A DNA stretch of 64,000 nt, from positions 43,519,076 to 43,583,075 of the forward strand of contig OY744525.1 in NCBI GenBank assembly GCA_963556195.1, written 5' to 3'. The DNA is from Sepiola atlantica. Lineage: Eukaryota > Mollusca > Cephalopoda > Sepiida > Sepiolidae. The position numbers and the translations under genes are program-made. How positions within the stretch are numbered: position 1 is the first letter of the stretch; every line of letters begins with the position of its first letter. The notes below the pieces were generated by a model. The model did no database searches. It saw only the letters and a list, made by a program, of their open reading frames with translations, and was not told the origin of the DNA. Below are positions 55,450-64,000 of the stretch, in pieces.

Positions 55450-57922
55450 CTGGTAAATAACATCAGTGACTTTTTGGAGTCTCATCTGTAAGACTGAACT
55501 CTTTCTTCCTTTTGAATATTTTTCAGTAGAGAGTACTGTACGTTTTTGTCGGACTGGTGGTGGAGGCCTTTCTCGTGGAGGAGCTGCTCTAACAACGGGA
55601 ACATCGGACCAAGCAGAAGACAAATGGGGATGGACAATTAAATGTCTCTGTTGGTTGATATTTTTCTTGGACTGTTTCACTGCAGCAGATTTGCGTGCAG
55701 TCTTTCTGCGATCGTTACATCGAATACAGCAGATTGAAAAACCTGCAGTAATGGGCACGGCTAGGGTGACGGCCACCAACACAATAACAATTAATAAATA
55801 CTGATGGATCCTGTCATTTACTTGTGGCTTGGTAGAATTTAAAACATATTCAGATGTTACATTGCTCACATTCACGCTTAAAGATAAATTAGTGCTTGCC
55901 GACAATACAGGGATGCCGCTATCTTTCACGGCAAACTGAAAGACATATAAGCCTGCATCTTGTGGTTTAATCTCACGATTGAATGATAATAAACCAGTAT
56001 AACGGTTCAATTTAAACAGCTTAGCTTTGTTACCAGCAATTATGTCATATTTTAGAAATGCATTTTCCAAACTGTCTTTGTCTGATGCTTTGAGAAGCGT
56101 GATGTTCTTTGAATGTTTTGGGTAATAGACAATGTCCATGCTATATGGATTAACACTTGGAAATGTAAAATATGGGGCATTATCGTTCTCGTCCGTAACT
56201 TCAATCTCCACATTCACTGTATTGTTCAAAGATGGTACTCCATTATCTTCAACCAAAACCTTAAACTTGTAAACCTTTTGAAATTCATGATCCAATGACA
56301 TAATTGTAGAGATTAAACCATTGTCAGAAATGCGGAATGGAAAAAACTGTTCTTTATTACTAGTTATCAGGGAATATGTGAGTCTTCCTCCAGGACCCAA
56401 GTCAGTATCGGTGGCATTGATCCAGCCAACCGGTGATTTGGCTTTCTGGTTTTCTGCAATTGCTAGTTTGATGGTCTGATCCCGAAACTGGGGTTTTACA
56501 TCATTCACATCAGTCACTTGGACAGAGAATTTAGTCTCACTATGAAGAGGAGGAGATCCTTTGTCTTGGCAAGTGATGCTGATATCATGATGGTCTTGGG
56601 TCTCTCGGTCAATTGGCTTTTTCACAATTATCTTGTATTTTTTAGTGTCCAGTTTTTGAAGCTGAAACTTCTCATGATTTAGATTGCAAGTGACATCTCC
56701 ATTGCGTCCAGTATCTTCATCTGTGACTTTCACATAAGCAATGAAACTGCCGACCTTGATGTCTTCTGAAATTGTGGCAGTTTGTCCTTCAGAAGCAGAT
56801 ACAAAATTCACATCGATTTTTGGAGGATTGTTCTTTTCATTGACCACATTTACTTGAACCATTGCAATCGCTGTTAAAGGAGGGGTACCTCCATCATTGG
56901 CCTCAATATATAATTTGGAATTAAACTTTTCACCAAATGAGAATTTTTTTTTCAGAAAAATTCCTCCCGACATTTCATTTAATTTGAAATGCGATTTTGC
57001 AATGCTCAATGTTTTTGAGGAAAAATGATATTTTACTTGCCCATATTTTCCAGAATCTAAATCTTTGACAGACAAAATTACAATGGGAGAGACTTCATTT
57101 GGTTCATTCTTTACTGTGACATTGTAAACATTTTGAGAAAAAACAGGAGGATTATCATTCACATCGGTGACAGTTATGCGAACATCTAAAACACTTTGTT
57201 TAGATGGTTTCCCTCCATCTTTTGCAATTACATGAATAAGATAAGAGTTTTTCTTCTCTCTGTCAAGATCATCTTCTAATCTTATACTAAGTTCTGATGA
57301 TCCATCAATTCTTTTAGAAACAGCTAAACTGAAAGGTTCATTTTGTTTTTTCATAAGATGATAGTCAATTTGGGAATTCTGTTGACCAACATCTCTATCA
57401 ATTGCATTTGGGATTAATTTCTTTTTTCCTTTTTTGTCATCTTCCAAGAATTCAATGTTGACAAGTTTTTGAGGGAATTCCGGCTTATGGTCATTTACAT
57501 CTTCAATGATGACTTTGATTTCTAAAATCTTCATAAAAGACTCTGCTCTCCTCACTGCAATGTCCACCATTTCATAACATTCTGTATTGTAAGTGCAAAG
57601 AGACTCAGCATCAAGTCTCTGAGTTGTATAAAATTTGCCTTTCTTTGATATTCGGAACAATTGTGAACTGTCAGCTGAACCTTGTCGTAGAAGACTAAAT
57701 GTTATTAGGTTTCGATCTTGAGATGCAACATTGTCATATAGGTGAGAATCTGCAGCAACGTTACCCAGGTACAAACCAGGGCTCATTCCTTCTTGTACAT
57801 GATAAATCAAGTCTATACTGGCACACTCGTGTACGACCAACAGTAATATGAACGCTGACACTAGCATGGTACATGCAGGAACCGCAAATTAAACTCTGGC
57901 ATATCATCCAATATATATTTAT
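55450..57922 (-). CDS. Protocadherin, large exon (signal peptide, six cadherin repeats, TM, start of cytoplasmic tail)
   Basis: Single-pass cell-surface adhesion receptor of the protocadherin family. Translation starts at 57867 and gives 806 codons to the donor at 55450/55449. A hydrophobic signal peptide covers residues 1-17. Six cadherin repeats follow, with linker motifs DVNDHKPEF (123-131), DVNDNPPVF (235-243), NEKNNPPKI (343-351), DVNDVKPQF (453-461) and DENDNAPYF (559-567). Calcium-type DxD and DRE/DxE motifs occur in most repeats (DRD 157, DRE 202, DED 383, DRE 420, DTD 486). Repeat 1 has the CX5C pair C91/C97 typical of protocadherins. Several N-glycosylation sequons are present. The membrane helix is about 690-715, followed by a basic stop-transfer stretch and a proline-rich segment (765-771). 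The open frame runs on past the CAG|GTAAGT donor to 55330, but that part is intron. A good acceptor (pyrimidine tract ending TTTCAG) at 57924/57923 suggests an upstream 5'UTR exon. Repeat 3 has a degenerate linker and a poor DRE. Family is certain; exact orthology is not assigned. Confidence 0.96.
57761..57907 (-). promoter_or_regulatory. Upstream ORF overlapping the protocadherin start
   Basis: An ATG at 57907 opens a 48-codon reading frame that ends with TAA at 57763-57761. It is out of frame with the main start at 57867, overlaps it by about 105 nt, and contains a second in-frame ATG a few bases before the main ATG. If the transcript starts upstream, such an overlapping uORF would be expected to reduce initiation at the receptor start. 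No evidence that it makes a stable peptide. Confidence 0.4.
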
Positions 57923-58189
57923 CTGAAATTGTAAAAAGAAAATAATTGATGAGAGATAAATAGAAACTACTAGCCACCCCTCCTAAACTTTGCAATTAAT
58001 AGCTTTGAATATAGAATATATAATCATGTTCATTTCTTATTGCAATGTTTACATGCTAAAACAATAAATGAAAACGCAATCAATGAAAATGCTACAGTAC
58101 TTGATAATATTTATGTGATGATATATTAGTTACATTATATACATGTTCAAGAATTTTTTTCTAATGGTTGTTATATTCTTATTCTTGTA
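57923..58189. other. Upstream of the protocadherin exon
   Basis: AT-rich; holds the candidate 3' splice site at 57924. No promoter was identified. Confidence 0.4.
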
Positions 58190-58395
58190 CTGCTGCTGGT
58201 CTCTGAAACTCCCTCCCTGCTCCCCGTTTCCCCGACAGTACCGACATGCAGAATTTTAAAACTAATGTAAACAGACATGTCGCTACACTGCTCCCAACTT
58301 GTGATGACACCCAAAACCGACACCCTAATTCTCAGTAACCCCTTACGTCTACAGTGGCAACCTACCTTGTTTGGGGCGAAATATGTTTAAAAAAA
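58190..58395 (+). mobile_element. LINE 3' end, same family as 1297-2770
   Basis: Starts within the last codons (CTCTGAAACTCCCTCCCTGC) and matches to the end, CTTACGTCTACAGTGGC..TTGGGGCGAA plus A-tail. Heavily 5'-truncated. Confidence 0.85.
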
Positions 58396-59965
58396 CAAAA
58401 AACTTTTAGTAGAATTCACTTTAGAATATTTCTTAAGCAATGCTTATATCTATTAAGCCAAGCATCCTACTAGCTGTGAGTTCAAGACATTTAATAAAAA
58501 ACAAATGAACTGATACAAGATATCTAAAAGTGTATGGAACATAGAATGATAATAGTCTAGCCCAGCAGAGTAAGTAAAGTTTACCAACTACGTCAAAAAG
58601 CACCTAACGGCGACTCAAAAATATGACCGCACGTTCTGGGTATAACAACCATGGTTAAGATAACAATCAGAAAAATATATATAATGTAAATATTTGGATT
58701 CAGATACAAACTTTGATTACATAAACAGATAAAATAATGTACAAGGATGAAGAATAAAGCATCCGAAAACGCCTGCCATTAAGGTTACCTAAGCAGATGA
58801 GAACGTTCATAAGTGCCCCGAAAGATCCACGTTCAAAAATCACTTTTATAAATCTTCTGCCACAATTTTTGAATGCAGGTTTGTTTTTCTGGTTGGCTAC
58901 AGGTGCTCAGACCTGCTGAGGCAATCAGAAGGACCTGCCTTTTCAAATTTTTAGGTTTTGATAGAGTAAATAAGATTACTGATAGAGATTTTTTTACTAA
59001 AATAATTTATTTAAGAACAGTGTTTTTTTTATCATATATTAACAGTACCTAGCCGACATCGATCGGGATACAATGAAGTCATTTTATTTTTAATTTTTTT
59101 TTTTATTTGTCTGCACATTTTACAACTTAAGGTAGACAACTCCCATTATATTCTTTAATCTACTTTAGGAGTTATCCCTCTTGCCGATTTTTATTTTTAG
59201 ATGATTATTTAAAATTGTTTCAGATTAACAATTGTTTAGGCTGGATTAGGTAATTTTTTAAAATAAATTATAACGAAGTACATTATTATATTGCCAATAA
59301 CACGGTACAAATAAAAACTGGTGAGTTAGAAGCAAAGTTTGATTTGTCAGCTTAAATACTATTTGGGTCTGACTTTGAAAATACGACAAGATAACTTTAT
59401 ATGTTCGATGATTTATAATAATAAATGATTATGATTCCATCGAAAGATTTATTTTAAAATCAATAATTTAATCAAAACAAAAGATATATGATAGCTAAAT
59501 TTCAAGCTCTGACAGAGAGATGTAAAAGGATCAAAATTGAGAATTTTAACCAAAATGCAAGAAAGAAACAACTTTCTTAATCTGAAACTTGTGGACTTAT
59601 CCGGATTCACCCATAGTGACAGGATAGATTCGTCAGGTCACTATGAAGTCAACACCTTTTCCCTTACCAAGGAGAACCGCTTAGCGAACCGCTTAGTACG
59701 CCTACCTAGAGCCGGTAATGGTGAACAACTTATTGTAATTAAGTATTCTTAATACAATTCCTATTCCTTTCAATTCCTGTCATGGGTTTCTTATTTACTT
59801 ATTGTTATTCTTACGATATCACAGAACCCATGTAAACTAAATGTCTGGTTCGTCTCTTTTACAGCATATAATTCACTTTTTATGACAAAACAAAGTTCCT
59901 ATTATAAATAATTCATTTAATTTGATCTGCTTTTTTAACCACAAATGAACAACTGAAGTTATTTA
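58396..59965. other. No gene seen
   Basis: AT-rich. The open frame 59537-59752 (71 codons) has no recognisable motif. Confidence 0.4.
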
Positions 59966-60232
59966 TCTACCTCCCACAAGGTAAGATGTGACACAAGGTC
60001 GGGAAAGTGGGATTTGATAAACCAGCGCTCGAGAATTTGAGTACTCTGGCCGTTAAAAATTGCCTGGGCAGCCCCGTCGGCATTCCCCGGTAGAGGCGCC
60101 TCAGGCGATTAGCAATAATCTAACCCCCTCTCAAAGGGTGAGAAGGAAAAGCCTGGGAGGGTGCACCTCCTAGAACTGCACATGGCGAACAACCGATAGA
60201 CCGGTGTAAATCCAGACCCGAAGGCCCGGAAT
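59966..60232 (-). repeat. U2-family repeat tail, copy G
   Basis: Diverged tail (CCCACAAGGTAAGATGTGAC.., GCCTGGGCAGCCCCGTCGGC, TAGACCGGTGTAAATC). Lacks the U2 head and the last about 40 nt. Confidence 0.8.
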
Positions 60233-60755
60233 TTATCTCCTCTAAAATAGTACTAAAATTAGAATTAGAACTGCATATTTTCTATGATTTCTACATTTTT
60301 ATTTCCAACTGTAGTACATGTATTTCTACCACCATGATGGGACTATCTCTCAGTATATTTTAAAACATTAATGGCATTGTGTAGTGTGTATTTTGACTGT
60401 TTGTTATGTCTGAGGACTTTGTAAAAATTAGCAATTTATCTTGGATATCCGGCAAGTCCTCCTTTACTAAACTAGTACCCCTTTAAAGGGAGTAAGTGAA
60501 CAAAGGAGATCAATAGAACATTACAATACCTTTTCCAACAGTATTAGTGGATAAGTGAATGGAATAGAAGACATTTTCCCTATTTCATATCTGATGATTC
60601 AGATTTTTAAGAAGAATGCATAAGGAGGCACCCCTCTTAAAAGTCTGAATTACAATTTATTCTTAACCGTAATTTCTCTGACTTTCCATTGATCCATGAA
60701 AATATCAAACTAATACAAGCTATGTAGTTTAGGAGGAATATACACAGAGGGCTCG

Positions 60756-60758
<3 letters not shown>
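60233..60758. other. No gene seen
   Basis: AT-rich non-coding. Confidence 0.4.

Positions 60759-60852
<94 letters not shown>
60759..60852. repeat. (TA)n(GA)n compound microsatellite
   Basis: TA run to 60814, then GA run. Confidence 0.95.
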
Positions 60853-60908
60853 GTTAAGCCGCCGATAAAGTGTTAAAATTATCACAGTTTATTCGCTGTT
60901 CAAAAATT

Positions 60909-61061
60909 GGCCGAGTGGTTAAGGCGTTGGATTTGAGTTGCAAAATACTCGTAATCTGGGTTTCGAATCGCATGACCAGTAGTGAATAGTCATATCTCCA
61001 TGCTGATGAGTCCCGATTTAAAGGACGAAACGTATACGTACATAGATAATAAACAATAACA

Positions 61062-61066
<5 letters not shown>
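60909..61066 (+). repeat. tRNA-derived SINE (Leu/Ser-like head), copy 2
   Basis: GGCCGAGTGGTTAAGGCGTT (A box), GGGTTTCGAATCGCATGACC (B box), then tail with ATGCTGATGAGTCC and ACGTACATAGATAATAAACA. Ends at a (TA)n tract. Same family as 53700-53866. Confidence 0.88.
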
Positions 61067-61099
<33 letters not shown>

Positions 61100-61100
<1 letters not shown>

Positions 61101-61989
61101 AAGGTATGTTTATATATTTGAATGTACAGTATTCACACTTAAAATAATTAAGCGATTATTATGAATTTTAGAATACAACTGCTAGATGTAAGGCGTCCAA
61201 ATATGGGCTATATTTAGTTTTATCTCTGATTTTTGTGAAATTTTAACAATAAGACATCAATTAATAAATATTCACCAAATATCAGTTTCTTTGGCGTATT
61301 TCAAAAGGAATTTAAGTGGGTTATAATATGGGCTTAAATTCCCATTTAAAAATTGAAATATTTCAGATTTACATTAAATTTGATCCATAGTCATTAGACA
61401 CCAAGCAAGATTCCCTGAATTTTAATTTCGCTTTAAGACTAGTTAAGTTAAAGACTTAAATTTCACATATTTTCTAAGATCAAAGTCATGTAATGAATTT
61501 CGATCAAAAGTTGAAAGAATGTTTTAAGTTACAATGTGTGTGTAAACTTTTAGCAAAAAGCAGGGAGGCAAATCTACTATTCCGTTACAGATTTATTTCC
61601 CTTTAATAGTACCACATATCTTATTAGCAAAACGCTGTATGGAAATCAGCATTCGTTCAAGGTGTTGTGCATATGAATTCCTGCACATATTCGGCACTTT
61701 ATTTTTTGCTGAAATGAATTCATGATTGAAAAAGTAAATTAAATATTTTTTAAAAAAATAACCTAGTTAAAAAAAAAAATACTTTTCAAGATATATGTTA
61801 CAATCTTAACCTATCAAAAATTTATAAATTCATGGATAATCTTACTTAAATAATAGTAGACAGTGTATATAGGTTGGGTTGCATACAATACAAGGAGGAT
61901 TACAATTAGGATTATTTTAAGTGATTTCCCCTTTCATTGACTGTTTATGAATTTCTTTTGAAGTTAGCTAAAAGAACTCTCTCTCTCTC

Positions 61990-61990
<1 letters not shown>
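61100..61990. other. No gene seen
   Basis: AT-rich non-coding. Confidence 0.4.
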
Positions 61991-62038
<48 letters not shown>

Positions 62039-62044
62039 CACAAA

Positions 62045-62155
62045 ATGTATTTTCTTCAGGCCAATCATCCTGATTAAATCTTGAAATAAAGACGAAACGT
62101 TGATGAATACATAAATAATATTTCTGCTTTTCCTGTTTTCATTTTCTATTTTTTA
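62045..62155 (+). repeat. CGAAACGTTGATGAAT half-unit, copy 3 (not palindromic)
   Basis: GACGAAACGTTGATGAAT..TCTGCTTTTCCTGTTTTCAT resembles one arm of the palindromes at 30133 and 38614. Between two (TA)n tracts (61991-62037 and 62162-62220). Confidence 0.65.
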
Positions 62156-62156
62156 T

Positions 62157-62221
<65 letters not shown>

Positions 62222-62223
<2 letters not shown>

Positions 62224-62385
62224 TTTGAATAAATAATACTAAATTATTTTTACCTACATACGCTAGTGTTTCGAGCTTTCGCTCTCAGGGATGATTATCT
62301 CGGACGGTCGCACGGTTCGAACCCCTGCCACAGAATCAACCTAGACTCTGTAAGCAAACACTGCAACCATTAGGCTACGGGACAT
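62222..62385 (-). repeat. tRNA-derived SINE, third family
   Basis: Minus strand: CCCGTAGCCTAATGGTTGCA (A box region) ... GGGGTTCGAACCGTGC (B box), then CTGAGAGCGAAAGCTCGAAA and tail GTAGGTAAAAATAATTTAGT. The tail sequence occurs again at 62566-62606 on the same strand. Confidence 0.75.
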
Positions 62386-62608
62386 TACCACATTCAAGAA
62401 GGGAATTTAAGTTCTATTCATGCAAAGAGCGGCATATCTAGAAAGACTGACTAAAGATTCTACGAACGTTGTCGGAATATGCCTTATAGCTACGTGTCAG
62501 TCTATTTTTAACTTCCTCGAACAGAGCTCACCTTAAATCTTATTAAAGGGGCTTATAAAAATATTAATTTTAAATAAATGATATTAAATTATTTTTACCT
62601 ACACACAC

Positions 62609-62609
<1 letters not shown>

Positions 62610-62668
<59 letters not shown>
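62610..62668. repeat. (TA)n microsatellite
   Basis: About 29 units. Confidence 0.95.
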
Positions 62669-62670
<2 letters not shown>

Positions 62671-63192
62671 ATAAATGAAGGAGGAGAGATAAAGATGTAC
62701 GAATGACAAATCTATTTCGATTGTTCAATGCAAGGTGTAGTCGATAAAAACATGTTTATTTTTGTTTCCTTAAGCCAAGGCTTTTCAAAGATTAAAATCT
62801 TATCATTAAAGGAATTACATAGATGGATAAGTTGGCAGTGGAAAAGACAAAATTCAAAATTTAAAAAAATATAAAGTAATGGAGAGTAAGAGTATGCATG
62901 CAAAAAAATATGGAGTCTGTCCAGTTGGTGAATGTTCGTTGATAAGGTGTCCGGTGAAAGGAGATTTAAAGATGGAAAAAGGGGGTTTCTTGAAGGCAGT
63001 GTTGAAAATGTTCAAAATAAAGTAAATCCAATAGAAAGAGGTTTAGTTCAATCGTAGGTGGAACACACTTATTTGGATGTAATTTTGAGAATTAGGGCCA
63101 TTTTAAAATACTTCCATGGACCGAGAATGAAAGTAGTTTTTCAGAAGTTGAGTTTAAAATGTGTATATTAAACGCAGTATGTTTCTCAACTT

Positions 63193-63388
63193 AAAATAAT
63201 AAATTTCTTCACATTTAACAAATAAAATATAGACTTATGGAAAACATAAAAACATGTAAAATTGTAGGTGTTATTATAATTAAAAATTATAAATTTAATT
63301 TATGATAAAACCTATAATTTTAGATGCTTTTATGTTTTCGATAAGATTGGTTTTTATTTGTCAAATATGAAGAAATTTATTATTTTTA
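63193..63388. repeat. Long near-perfect palindrome
   Basis: Left arm 63193-63278 (AAATAATAAATTTCTTCACA..ACAAATAAAATATAGAC) is complementary to 63303-63388, with about 24 nt between. Non-coding, AT-rich; a MITE-like hairpin. Confidence 0.75.
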
Positions 63389-63849
63389 GCAGAGTAACAC
63401 GTTTTAAATTATACCAAAACCATACATGGATTTATTTTATCACTATCATGAATTATATATATATATACTTGTCATACTATGTTGATGCATATTACAGTTG
63501 TCAAGTCAAAATAGCTATTAAGAAAGCATTTTTAATTTTAAACTATACTTTTAGTGTAAAATTAGACAGTATAGTATAAATATGACTCGAAAATCTTTTT
63601 AATTCAAAAAGGTTTTATTCATTCCATGTAACGTTTCGCTATACATATTATATACCTTCTTAAAATATAAAAAAAGCCAAGAGGAAAAAGTTGTTTTTTA
63701 CATAAGAGATACAAATTACAAATAAATAAGGAAAGTTAATTGACAGGTCAAAAAAAGTTATCTTTATACCATAAAGTCATATAGATATGTGTGTGTTTTG
63801 ACATGTTCTCATGGATGCTGTGTATGCATTATATGTTTGTAAGTATAGG

Positions 63850-63898
<49 letters not shown>
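63850..63898. repeat. (TA)n microsatellite
   Basis: About 24 units. Confidence 0.95.
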
Positions 63899-63902
<4 letters not shown>

Positions 63903-63941
63903 TACGTATGTGTGTGTACAGGATAATCCCCTAAACTAATG

Positions 63942-64000
63942 AATGGATAATTATGAATTTTGGAATATATATTCTTGGAAACACGGTGAGTAACATAAAT
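63942..64000 (+). repeat. TATGAATTTTGGAATATATA repeat, cut by the window edge
   Basis: Matches the units at 48965-49470 (TTTTGGAATATATATTCTTG, AACACGGTGAGTAACAT). Confidence 0.75.

Noticed and set aside
59537..59752. 71-codon plus-strand frame as a gene
   Set aside because: No motif, splice context or codon bias that sets it apart.

Overview
The window is AT-rich animal nuclear DNA, most likely from a coleoid cephalopod such as an octopus. The basis is one protocadherin gene whose whole extracellular and transmembrane part lies in a single huge exon, the usual arrangement of the expanded octopus protocadherins, set in very repeat-rich DNA with many (TA)n tracts, tRNA-, 5S- and U2-derived short elements, Helitrons and LINEs. 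The species is an inference.

Host gene. One gene is well supported, on the minus strand. Exon A (57922-55450) encodes a signal peptide, six cadherin repeats, a transmembrane helix and part of the cytoplasmic tail. A perfect splice donor follows. Two small minus-strand exons, 33138-33000 and 31354-31131, continue the reading frame with matching phases (0, then 1) and end in TGA, giving a predicted protein of 926 residues. Intron 1 is 22.3 kb, intron 2 is 1.6 kb. A possible unassigned exon with a strong donor lies at about 30850-30679.

Layout. 1-3400: possible solo LTR and a Jockey/CR1-like LINE. 3400-6380: AT-rich interspersed repeats, a palindrome with a telomere-like core, and two U2-headed repeats. 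6382-8600: a Helitron, a (TAA)n tract and a LINE 3' end with a restriction-like endonuclease domain. 8600-21000: a U2-headed dimer, two Helitrons, a second palindrome with a telomere-like core, a CR1-like reverse transcriptase relic and three stacked LINE 3' ends. 21509-26676: a nearly intact but disabled Ty3/Gypsy LTR retrotransposon (minus strand) with 217-bp LTRs. 26700-29480: two inverted-repeat elements and a 1.3-kb foldback-like element with a U2-headed repeat inserted in it. 30100-33140: a palindrome, protocadherin exons and a LINE end. 33860-36480: a 25-bp satellite with higher-order structure inside intron 1. 36480-55449: the rest of intron 1, holding LINEs, a 5S-derived element, a Helitron, a protocadherin relic and microsatellites. 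57922-64000: upstream of the gene, with a LINE end, tRNA-derived SINEs, a U2-family tail and a large palindrome.

How it fits together. Apart from the protocadherin, nearly everything is mobile or repetitive DNA. Most interesting are the recurring U2-snRNA-headed repeat with head-to-tail dimers, the higher-order satellite in the protocadherin intron (whose gene-sense strand repeats a pyrimidine-tract-plus-AG motif), and a shrunken relic that joins sequence from the first and sixth cadherin repeats.
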